This document shows positions 12,265 to 25,000 of a DNA stretch of 64,000 nucleotides, in pieces (the first letter of the stretch is position 1; each line of letters begins with the position of its first letter). The position numbers and the translations under genes are program-made. Source of the stretch: Trichoplax sp. H2 (Eukaryota > Placozoa > Uniplacotomia > Trichoplacea); NCBI GenBank assembly GCA_003344405.1, contig NOWV01000072.1:124001-188000 (forward strand), written 5' to 3'. A model generated the notes under the pieces. The model had not been told where the DNA came from and searched no databases. It was given only the letters and a program-made list of their open reading frames with translations.

Positions 12265-15200
12265 GATAGTTTGAAGTAAAGAATCTAAACGTATATTTAC
12301 TGTCGAATAATACTACAGTAAAAAGCTACTGAAAATACCGTGATTGAACTGAAATGCTTACATACGCTATGCAGAATCGTATAAATATCTGCCGATTGCT
12401 GTCGCTTTAAATTAGTCAATATTAATGACCCTCACAGATTGTCAACAAAGAAAAGCATTAAATATCTAATGATTTCATTTCGTCCAAAACAATTAGGCTC
12501 TCAATATCTCATTAAAATTCTTTAGCAGTAAAATGTAAACCGGTACTTTTGTCGTCTGGTACAGATTCAATCTGTTAAAGTTGTTTGATAATTAAAAATT
12601 AATAATTTCGTGCTACATATATATAGATCTATTTGTTAATATTATTAATCCAAAATGCTGAATCGTCACGATTTTTAACTAGATCGAAATATTGACAGCC
12701 ACTATGTCAGTACAGTCATTTTAAATAGTTATTTATACTAATTAACCTTTGTTTAACTTACAAAAACTTTTTTCCTACATAATAGCGAATTTAATACATT
12801 ATTAATTTCATTGAAATTAATAATGCGTTTACAGCAGTACATATATTAATCAACATGTATTCAAGTTGTGTAACCTACTATTATACAGATGAAAGCGCAA
12901 ATATCAATTGTAAAGTTACCTTAATTTCACCGATTGCTGGGTTAGAAGCCGTTTAATTTATTTGCATGAATAGACCATCAATACGGTCATTTTCATATTG
13001 TAATATCATCTGATATTAATCATTAATACTAAATATATTAATATCTATAGCAGAAAGTACTGCTTTATCGCGATAGCGATATGTCGATGAAACATTTGCT
13101 ATTATAAACTGAAAATTAAACAGGTACAAGGAAATGACTATCAATATTAAAAGAATGCTAAGAGCTAGCATTCAGCAAGGAAGAGTTTTCCAAACTAATA
13201 TTCAAGTGCACCAGTATTTTTCATTAATCCAGAAATTTTTTTCAAACATGATCTAGAAGCTGTACTCGAGTATGTATTCTTTTAAGATTTTCATTAAATA
13301 AAAAGTAATACAAAATTTATTAAATCAGAAGATTGATTAAAAAATATTTTAAGAAACTAATTTATTGATATTACTCTATATCGATTAGTTATATTTCCAT
13401 CGAAGAAAATAACTATTGAATGGATTTGGATCTCCTATCTTACCGATTCGCATACAAATATGAGCACACGTGAAATTATTGTGCAATTATCGATGATCGG
13501 AGTGTGATATCCACCTATAGATGCCTAGTAATCATCTGATAACACCAGTATAATTTTAAAATTTATACGGAATTTAATTTTTCAATTTTATCTAAATGTC
13601 ATGATTAATTGTTTTCCAGATCTCAAATTACCGACGTACACGTAGTTATGTTAGTTATACCAAAATATTTCAAATTGTATATGTATCTATCTAATTTGTC
13701 TCTCTTCTAACCAATCTGTCTAATAAAACAGTTTTCAAAAATAAGATATCGATTATTAATTTATCTTATTAGCATTCCCATTATATTGATCGAATTTACG
13801 TGATTGTCATATTGTATTGCATTGCACTGAATAAAATGATCACTATAAGATAACAGCACATTCGGGTAAGTTTCTACATAAAATATTTTGCATGGTATTG
13901 TCACGGTACGCCGTTACTAATTAAGTAACTGTTAATTAATGAATGCTTATGAATAGATAAGATAAGGTTATGTGTTATGTTTAATGCGCTTGTAGCTGAT
14001 AATAGGATGGTAGAAATGAGACAGAAATAGAAGTTGTTAACAATTAATTTACTGTAGGTTTATAAGGTGTGTTAATCTCTAAAAATTGAGCCGTATATTT
14101 AAGCGCGTGTGTTTTTAGAATAAAGTTAGTAATTACTCAAGAAACGGCAAGACTCATATCCTGAAGAATAGAGTAATAATTAGTCAGTTGTCTGTGGAGA
14201 TCAGCCGAGAAATCGAGTTCTTAAATACTTCTTTCAAAGAAACTGAAAGTACTGGGAGAAATAACCCAAGTTTTAAGTAACTACACTAGAGTTCTTTACT
14301 TTCCTTTGCCACAAGTGAGGGTTGTGACAGGTATCTCTTACTATTTCGCATGAGGTGATGTCTGCATTTATCGCCTTGATTATACCTACGTTAATAACGT
14401 CATAATTTTTATCTAATTTTGGAAGTATTTCACAGTAGCTCGTAATGATAAGTTTACTTCCATTCTCATCTGAATTGTAATTATCTATCAATCAGCATAA
14501 GTAGTGCACTTATCATTGTAGTCCTTAACTAATTTTGGAAGTAATTCTAGTAATTATAGTATAAGCGATGCACTTATCTTCTATTCTGTTACCGTAGTTG
14601 GTCTCATTAGTTACAAAAATAAGCTTACGCCCTTGGCCGAGGAATACTAAATCTTCTTCTAGTAGTCATAGACTTGGACTATCTAATCTTCATTTTTTAC
14701 CATAGTTATTCTACAGCATGCATCGTGGGTGCGATCATTTTAGAGAACAATAAGCGAACTTCAATATAATCATTTGTTTCTAGTTTTTCACCGACATTTC
14801 AATTCTATCTCGAATTCTATGATATCATCATTACAATTCCATTACAGTAATTAATCATGAGTTCATGAACTTCGTAAGTATAATTAGCAAGGTAAATTAT
14901 AAAAGTAGCAGTTCACACAGATGCCCAAGAGATTGTATTCTATTCAAATAATCGCAACATTTTGGCTTGAAACTGTTATTCTCGCATATCTGCCATGGCT
15001 TTTCAGTAACCTAATGATTCAAAGGTGGCTGATATAATAAAAAGCTGATCAAATTAAATGATCGGTCATGATAACCCTAGATATCTCTTTAAACTAGAGT
15101 TATAGCAATTAGACTCTAACCCATAGCTTTCAATCTAGAATCTTTTTGTTCAATAAGTATAATTGATGAATGGAAAAAGTAATAATGTCACTAATATCTT

Positions 15201-15650
15201 TGTTAATTTAGTATCAAAAACCTTTGAAGATGATGTATCATCATAGTACTATTATTTGACTTCAAACAATCAGATCATAAGCTTGCTAAAACTTTAATTC
15301 TTGCAATTTTAGTATACTACTTAGAAAATAAGAATTGATAAAATAAGAAATTTGAATAATCTTGTTGGATAATCAAAAGAATTTTTTGAAATCTTGAGGG
15401 TAAAAAATTATAAAGATATTGACAGTAGTGATAGCATATTTTCATGTGTAGGTATATTTAGCGTTAAGGAATGAAAAGTATTGGTAAATGATGGTAAAAT
15501 TCCGATAACAAAAATTTTATCTGATTACGTATTAGTTGCTCTAGCTGGTAATTATAAATAATCTTGAAACAAAGCAACACTGCATTATATTTTCATTTCA
15601 TTTCTTAAAATTTGATACTGTCTTCTCTAAAATTTCATTAATTAAATGTC
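12265..15650. other. Intergenic DNA between gene A and STAT, part 1
   Basis: Holds the upstream region of gene A. It is AT-rich with no supported exon. A short internal duplication is visible at about 14400-14600: the string ctaattttggaagta occurs at 14412 and 14529, each followed by similar text ending in gcacttatc. The 72-residue minus-strand frame at 14273-14491 overlaps it and looks fortuitous. Confidence 0.5.
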
Positions 15651-15651
15651 A

Positions 15652-16290
15652 AATTGTGACAGTGTTATATACTATATTAGAGTAGAAATATCTATGTTAG
15701 GATAATTCTGTTACCCTATTCTTATTTAGTTAACTTCTAATTTGGATATACTGTGTTTTAATATAGCACTGACTTTTTATGACAGTGACACTTATACACA
15801 TAATGAAATTAATAGTTATAATAGGGAATGCAAATCATCTACTTACAGTTCGAATCATTGTGATTGTAACTTACTTATGGTAGATTGTAAATTATCATGG
15901 AACTATTCTGTGATAGGACATATCGTAATCTGACTATTGTGTATTAGTCATCAGATGTCTATGTTCGTAAATACTGTTGTCTGCATTAAGGGAACAGTAG
16001 CTAAAATTAATATCTAATTCAGTAAATGATTCCAAAGTTAATCGTACTAACTGTGACTCATAAACTATTGAGGAAGAGTATATAAATGCAGTATATCGTA
16101 TAATAAAGAGGATTTTAAACTTAGTGTTTAACGTAAAATACGAGGGGTTTAAGTCTTTATGAAGTCTGCTAGTAGAGCAAAAGTGTTTCTGATAGTGCAG
16201 ATATCGTTCCTTGATACGTGGTTTAAGGAATTGACTTATTGATCGTATATTACGTTATCTTGTTGCAAAGCTGTTTTGTAATACAAATAT
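15652..16290 (+). repeat. Dispersed ~600-bp element, copy 1
   Basis: Begins near tgtgacagtgttatatacta and ends near ttgcaaagctgttttgtaa. It is nearly identical, base for base, to 28056-28688 and more distantly similar to 35343-35895. It contains a 63-codon open frame (15742-15933) that is preserved in copy 2 with a few changes, but no protein similarity is recognised. The ends show only a weak inverted similarity (tgtgaca / tgt-aca), so it could be a non-autonomous DNA transposon. Confidence 0.8.
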
Positions 16291-19014
16291 ATTTTATGAA
16301 TATCTCTACAGAAATTTAAGCGTTAATGCAGGCATGATGTATAAGTACAATTGTCTATTATATTTTAGTTGCCATTCAAATGTCACAGATGATTGCAATA
16401 TCAACTCAATTTATACACGTATATAGCAATGTATAAATATCACTACAGTTGGTATACTGCTTGTACGATATACGATTCATAATAAGCAATACTTTGGTGT
16501 AATTAGGTTACTGTTACTTAAATTACTTGCAGTATTTATCGTAATTCTATCTACTTAAAGGCATGATTGCATTCGATCACTTTATACCGCACTAATTACC
16601 TTTATGCTAATAATATAGCATCGTACGTAATGTTACGCTATAGGCATTACTTTGACGTCAGTAATACCATATCTTCAGAAGCAAAATAGCTGTTATGACA
16701 ATGATAGAATCTAGAATTTATAGCAAATAAGTATGTTCTAAGGTGCAAAAATTAACCAATTTATTCTTAATTTCTTCATGCCAGTGAGTGAAAAATTAAT
16801 CGAATATCGGATAAACTAATCAGCTAGACGGTCTCAGTCTCGTTTTGTAGAATTTTTTACAAAATCAAAAATAAGCTATGCTAGTGATACAAGAAATAAA
16901 GATCACACTAAAAGAGCAATCTTAGCAATACATAACAACTAAATTACCACAAGAACATTTTATGATATATTTGAAAATCTAAATTAATTTAAATTTTCCA
17001 TGATAACTTGTAATTTGTTACATATGCCATCTTGAAAACAAGATAAATTTGATTCTATAGGGAAAAAATTAGATTACTCTCCATAAGACAGCAATTGAAG
17101 CTATCTTGCTTCATCAAATACAGTACCGGTACGATAGCTCTCATTAACATGTTGTGAATTAAGTTCGCAAATATTCATGCAAATATTGTTAGTGCTGCTA
17201 AGTTAATTATAGTAGCTAATCTATTGTCTAGTATGACAACATATAAACATTTTTGTTATACTAGTTTTTATGCAATGACTTTTTGCAATAACTGTCAAGT
17301 TATATGACGATGCAATGAATCGTACTATATCGAACAATTTTATCTTTACTCTATTTATTTTGTAAAACTTCTAGAATCATTTCCTTAGACTATAATACAC
17401 ATTTTAATTATTTACATCGTACTAAAATAATTAACATAGCTTCAATAGTTCGTGCGGATATTGGCTTGTCCAATCTTGTGCTATAGTTTATAATAAACTT
17501 CTATCTCTACGTAACTCAACTGCAACTTCATCTGTAGTAATTGAGGCTTCCTACAAAGGTAATATGCGCTGAAAGTTTAACGGTAATCTGAAGAAAGCAC
17601 TGTGTGGCGTCGAATAGTCAATTATGCATAATAAAGACATTGTAGATCACGGCTGGTCGACAAATCGGTGCGCTTTTACTATTTATACAAATTACATAAT
17701 GCTTAATTCCCAAACGCTACAACACCTCGTGGTATAAAAATTAACCAATTATTGAGTCATCAAATATTTGATATCCCACCGCTAATCTCACGCTGTTTTT
17801 ATCAATAAATAATGTAAGAATTGCACGATAATTATATTTAATTGCTATACTAAAATTGTATGTATGTCATAAAAAAGAGCATGACCTAGTTATCACGTGA
17901 GATAATTTCAGTATATTTAGTTCATTGGCTCCAAAATATTAATAAAAATTGTGCAAAGTCACTAGATTGTAATAATTCAGCAAGGTATGGAACATTGAAG
18001 CTTTGTACACTTTGATGATTAATTCACTAGGATTTAAAAGATGATTCTAATAGACTATTCATTAGGTCATAAATCTAAGAGTCAATTCCGTGAAACTACA
18101 TTCATCTTATCAAACTGATAATGAATTAATTAATTATTGTAAATATCATTAAATATTGTAACATAATAGTATTAGTATTAAAAAGAAGACCATAGCTCCG
18201 ACTTATTATCTAATCGATCTCAACTCTCTCACAACGCTTAGCAATAAAATACTTCCAATAAAATGCATATACTTATTAATAAGCAACTATTCGTACTGTA
18301 ATTGGAAAAATCCGTAATGATCGTCGTATCATTTGCAGCATATGCGATTACAGAGGCAGCGATGCAGACTATTATTGATTGCTATTAATGACTTTTAATA
18401 TGTTGAGATCGTTTCGATCTAAACACTAAATTCAGTCACCAAAAAATAGAAGATTTTTATTACATTGCGATGACAACTTTACATGCAATAAATCTTGTTA
18501 TTAGTAATACTTATGAAATGAAAGATAATTCATACTTATCAAAGAGATGTTACTAATTTTTAATCAATATAATGTAATTTTTATATGGATGGCACTGGTA
18601 ATTATATATTACTATACATTAGCGTATTAGAATAATAAATATTAAAAATTAAATAATTTCTTACCTTCTTCTGAACGTGATACTATAAAATTTAAGTTGT
18701 AATCATAAATTATTGCTTTATTTATACTAATCTATGTCAGAAAATGTTTGTTTACAGCAAACATCTGGTGGATAAGGGTAAAATTAGTGAAGAGTTCACT
18801 TTTTACTGTAATTGACTTTGGGAATTCATGGATAAAACAACAATGCAAGACTCTATGGAAGAGAAAAAATACACTTTGTAAACTACCTTGCCCTCTTAGA
18901 ACATTAAAATTTGTGACCTTATGAGAGTACGCTCTTCATTTAACTATCTTGTCTAATATCATTAGCAACCGCTTGAATTAATTTTATCAGGTAGCCTTTT
19001 CTTACAATTTTACC
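16291..19014. other. Intergenic DNA upstream of STAT
   Basis: AT-rich DNA with no supported coding exon. It must contain the STAT promoter and 5' UTR. A pyrimidine-rich acceptor-like string just before the STAT ATG (ttttatcag at about 18983-18991) could end a 5' UTR intron, but no upstream exon is identifiable. Confidence 0.45.
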
Positions 19015-22000
19015 ATGTCCAGAAAATTTTGGATTAACTTAACAATGGACCAGCAGGCTCGAATATACAATTTCTATGATCAATATAATTTCCCAATAGA
19101 AATTCGCATTCGGTTTAACAATTGGATACAAGAAGCGTACAAGTAAGAATATCTCATAATCTTGAAGTAATTTAGTCAAACATAGTACCAAATCTAGGTG
19201 CGAGATGTCAGTCTAAGCGGCAGTTGCAAAAATCACGAACAATATTATTATTTAGCATATAATGCTACGAGTTGATAATCACCGTTCTTAATCTAGAAAA
19301 TGTTTAAAAATCAAATTGATGTATAAAAATATCGATAATATTTCTAATGATAAGTTTCGCACGATGCTTTCGAAATTTTAAGCTTAACTTCTAATAGCAT
19401 TCATATAGATTATTTATTCATCATCTTTTTTAACAGGCACTAAAATTTGTATGCTAGCAGTATTTCGTGAACTTTACAGCTGCTTTCACAGCAAATAGTA
19501 GTTACGTTAAAAATTTTATTAATCTTTAGCTAAGTGCATACATTCAGATTAGGATCATTGGGAAACAAACAGTTCATTTCTCTTCGAAACAGAAAAATTT
19601 TGAATACGTACGAATATTCACCTGCAGATTATTGTGAAGGAATTTTTGCTAAAAATCTTTATCAAGATTTACTGAATGAAATACAGAACACCATTTCTAA
19701 TTTACAAGTAAGAAATGTATTCTAATACTATTATAATACTATTCTATTTAATCGCTCATAGAAACACTTTTTAATAAATGGTAGATTGTACAGATTTTTA
19801 ATGTAGTAAGTCGGGCATTCATTTCAACTACATCAGAGTAGTTACTGGGAAAATTAAAAATGTTATTATATTTCAGTAAAATGGAAAATTCGATCTCGAT
19901 GTGCGAACATCGAACCACGGACTTTAGGAGTAAATCTTAGAAGTTTCTGATTGAACTTTGTACCGCTCGCTACTAACAAGAATTGACATATAGAATTCAA
20001 GCATTTAGATTTGAATAATTTGTGTGCCAATATTGTTTACATTATACACAGAAACTGAAGTGCTTTCATTTATTCTGTATATTCTATAACATAATATTCG
20101 AAATCACCTTGCAGATGCTGCAACCGGAACAAGCTACTGAAGACCAGCTCGTTGCTCTTTATAATCTAAATAAAAATCTGAAGACTTTACAGGTAAAAAT
20201 ATTTTTGGCATCTCCTTACAAATAATGCGATATCGAACACTAACGAACCATAAGAACGCGTTAAATATTTGATCTATTGCAGCTGATTTTTCAAAAAAAT
20301 TAAATTTAGCCTTCATATGATGGTTTACTGGTAGTGCTGTGGCTATACAAAGCTAACATTCTGTAGCTAATATTCCGTTATTTCCATTTAATTTATCAAT
20401 TCACTTAATCTATGTAAATCGATAAATAGTTTTATTTATAATTGAAATTCATTTATAGTAAGTATATGTCTTACTGCTTACCTCTGATACCTAAAACAAG
20501 ATAATCTATTTTGAACTCCCTTTCTAGATACCTTAAATAGATTACATCGCTCCACATGCAAAATAATTGTAGATATTCGAATCCTAGAATGATCTTGCAA
20601 AAATTAATTTAATTACTATTAATAAATGAATGAAATGAATTCAATCTTTTTAAAATTGGTAGCAAAGGAGTATAAAGTAAACTTTCAAAACTTTTAATGC
20701 CAATATTGTAAATTTACAACAACTGCAAGGTATAATTCCTCACCTGCATAACACAGCACAGCATTACACTTATTGATGCAATTTCCAAAAAAATTAAGCT
20801 ACTCGTATGGTGAATTATTCTCTATGCCTAAAACGGGATTAAAGCGAAATGCAGTGAATTAAATGAATTATAACTTAATAAAAGAATTTCAAGATAACCA
20901 CTATAAGATTCGAATATATAAAGCTTTAAATCGCTAATATATTTAATTTGCAAACAGGATTTATTTCAGTCCAGACCAGAGAAGCTGCTCAAAGTCATAA
21001 CTGAGGGTATTCGCTATGAAGAAAGAGTTGAATATGATCTACACAGGGCTGCGGTTTGTAAAAGCGTGCCATAAAATATGCTAACTACTAAGCTTCTCTC
21101 AAATCGACTTTTATAGTATCTTCTTCTACTTTCTGGTACAGGTAATGCAGTCTCCACAGTCGCCAGAAATTCCTATACTAGATGGTTTCCTAGAACAACT
21201 CCATCAATTCATAAAAGATCAAACTAACAAAGTGGATGGACTTCAATCAGAAGTAGTACAGGCTTTACAACAAATTAGCAGTATGCAATCTGGCATAGGA
21301 CTTGATATCGGTAAAACTTTCATTAATTTGTAAAAAAATGCAATTAGTACATAATGTAAATACGATTGACAGTTTTTAAATCATTTGATCGTAAACATAA
21401 CTACTTAATTTTACTCAGTTGCTTCTCTCCGAATGATATCACAGTAATGTCGATACTTATTGCATGCTGTTAATGTTGTTGCTTTATTAGACTGCGGATA
21501 AATTATTTAAACTGCATCAATCAGCTATAATTTTTGTATTTTTGTTAATTTAATTGAGCCTTGTGGTCGAATAATATAACTACTTAATTTTACTCTACTT
21601 AGTTACCTCTCTCAAAGATTTGACGGTAAGCTCGATGCTTGTTGAATTATTTCTATTTTAAAATAAATTATTTTTAATCCATATAGGACTTTATCAAAAT
21701 TATTCTGTACAAAATGGAATTTTTAGTCAAACAGAAATCATTAAAGAGGACATCATGGTTTGTTTTTCTTTTGTTTTCGTGACCAACTTTTACCGGTGCA
21801 TAATTATTACAAGGCGATAGAGTAAGAATGAGGAGCTAGCAAAGAAATCTTCCTATCCAAGCATTATCGTCTATCGCGCTAGGATTATGTTTGCTAATAC
21901 TGTAGCGCAGTTCTAATTTTAGGCTAGATTAATGCTAAAAATAGCATGTTTCAGATTTTATTTTCGACATTACAGTTATTCCTAAGAACCTTTTCAGGCT

Positions 22001-25000
22001 TCAAATGGCCACAGTCGATATACGCTACTCATATCTTATTATCTGTACGATTTATGGCAGTACATATAGCTTAGTAGAGTACTTTGAAATAGGAAGCCAA
22101 TATTCTACAAAAAATTTCTACTTAAAATAGCATTTTTTCTTACATGATGAGTCTCAATCAATTTCTCAACCCACATCAACTAAAATTAACTAGTAAAAAT
22201 CACGACATCAAATATATCAATGCTTATCCATGCATATTGCATTAATCTTACAGTATTATTATTTTTTCTGCCCATTCAATCGTTAGATACTTTTGCAGAA
22301 AATGTCAGAACTTATCCAGAATTTCATAAGATTAAATGAAGTTATTATCCAAAAACAATTACGGCCTTGGAAAATGAGTCAAATGACATTATTTAGCCTA
22401 AAAGAGCAAAAAGAGCATAGCTATAGGCTAGATGTCATCCAAAACAGGTTTAATTCACTCAGTTTGATTTAAATTATAAATTATACATATAAATGATAGA
22501 TCGTTAAGATATTAAAAATAAATTTTAATCTCGCAAAGCGTATCATAAATCTTTACTAATACCAATATCGCAGCATGGAAGTTTCATATGATCTACTCGA
22601 AGATGCTGGGAAAATAATTAAATCAGTGAGTTACGCTTAATAATTTAAGGCAGTAAAATAAATTTATATTGTTAATAAATAATTTTTGCTGCAGATCCTT
22701 TGTCATTACGACGCGATTTATCAATCTTGTGATATCTCGCTTGAGCAATTACGTCAATTCGATTCCATCATCGTAAATCAGCAATATCAGCTCATCTATA
22801 AGTTAGTGAATAATAGAGACTTTAAAAGAAAATTCCCTTTATATTATTGTAACCACTGCTTTGTGGGGCTTACAATTCAGTAGCTTTATCGAAGTTTAAA
22901 TCTATTAATTCTAACTTTAGGTCCATTATAGTTTCTATACAGCCTATTCGAGTTATAAAAGTTGACAACAAATTTGAAACTGCAATCACGCAAGTCATAC
23001 TGTTTAAAATATGGATTAAAAACTACTATATTCTGATTAAATTTGTCATTAACTTTATCTTCCTAAGCTACAGCACTTAAATAATTTATTTTAGATTTTT
23101 ACTTGGGCATAAACTGGGCTTATTACAAGCTGAAGTGGAGGCAACTATCCTTGGGTAATGATCAATAATGATTAATATTTATTTTAGCTTCATCTTTGCA
23201 CTCAGTAAAATTTTAGGGAGAGATTGGCTTTATGCTAAGAAACGAAATTTTGATCTAATTATTACAGAAACGATGAATTGAAGCATATATTAGCTACAAA
23301 TTCGTAAGCTTAGATTTGCTATTTTAACTTGAAATATAGGTCATAATAAAATTCATACGTACTTATACTAAAATTTTCCTACCTAATTGTAACCCTCCCA
23401 ATATTTAAAGTCTAATCGTTGTATAACAAAATAGAATGTCAAATAACGCCAGTGATGCAATTCAACTAGATCCAAAATTATTGCACCACCTGAACAATCA
23501 ACTGCCATTTAAACCAGCGGTAAACAATTAGAACATTCCTGAAATCAGTTGCAGTATTTTGATATATATGTAAAGATTTAACGCAAATTGTACGGTATTT
23601 AATTCGAGAAACAGTAAATCGTACCGCAAACATATTCCAAGAAATAAATACTAGATAAAATTTATCATTTAGTAGACAAGCATAATACTAAATTAGAGTT
23701 CTTCGATAACTTAAAAAGTTTGTAAATAATTTAAATTATTATACTCTATGATCCAGTTAATAAACTGCCAAAACAAGGATAATGGGTTAACTGCTCATTT
23801 TCGTGATTGGGTAAGTCTTTCGACGTACTATAAATTAATGCTTACTATCTAATTGGAATCAAAACTTGTTCCCAAAAATTAATTTTAGTTAGTTAAATAT
23901 TATATTAAACATCATTTACTTTATCAGATAGTACAATTCTCATTAATTAGTATTAAAGATAAAAAATACTGTTAGTGCTCTTGTCCATGATTTTCACTGT
24001 ACTCCTACTTATGAATTTTCAACGATAATGGTATTTAACGTTCAAAAAGTTATTCTTATCTATATATTTACCAGAATATAACAGAAGGCATAATTCTTAT
24101 TTTATACTCTGTATAACTGGATCATATATATAGATATCTTCATTTGATAAGCAATGGTATATATCCAGTCATTTTCGCGTACATATAATTTTATTTCCAT
24201 GATTTATACCGTCATCATAAGCAAATTTTACCTAAAACAGACTCTAATTATATATAAAGTGTAAGATTTCATTAATATAATATCCTAAAATTAATGTACA
24301 CACTAATTACATTTTTAGAAATTGTCAAAAACAGAAAGAGGTGATAACGGCAATGCAAGAGATAGGGTATATATAATAATTTTTAATAAAATCATTACTG
24401 AATTTACAACTAGCATGCGTGTAAATTGGTGAATAGACTCCTTTTGAGGTATAATTAAAAAATTGAAAATTGATTCTGTGAACCAACATATTCATTACTG
24501 TTTGCCACAGCTGGTAACAGAAAAGAAATGTGCGATCATATTCATCCTCAAATTCAACTTGAATGAAACTGCTATGAAACGTACAGTAAGTGATAATTCT
24601 TACAACAGCGTGAAATTCAAAAATATCAAGACTTTATTTGTAAATAACTATAAGAAGCAATAATTTCATTCTTATCAAAGGTTGGAAAGTAATTTTTTAT
24701 CGTACAGATTCTTTATTAACAATTTATTACGCTGCAATAGCGTAGGTTTTATGTTTCTTAATACCTTTCTGTTATTTTCTCATAGCTGTTACTCAATATT
24801 CTCATCTTTAGATAATTTCACTGCCTATCATCCTTACAGTTAACTCAAATCAAACCCCAAGCGCATGGGGAACGATTATATGGGACAGTTACTTTTCTGA
24901 TCCGGTTAGTAATAAGCAGTCTCATTTTCTAATTCTCGTGCAAAACAATCATTTATGAAATGAATTATTAAAATGATAACACTACCAATTCGAGTAATAA

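Noticed and set aside
14273-14491. 72-codon minus-strand frame
   Set aside because: Lies over a local duplication, has no recognisable domain and no splice partners.
15742-15933. 63-codon frame (also at 28144-28335) as a small gene
   Set aside because: It is part of a dispersed repeat. Conservation between the two copies follows from the repeat's youth, and the third copy does not keep it.
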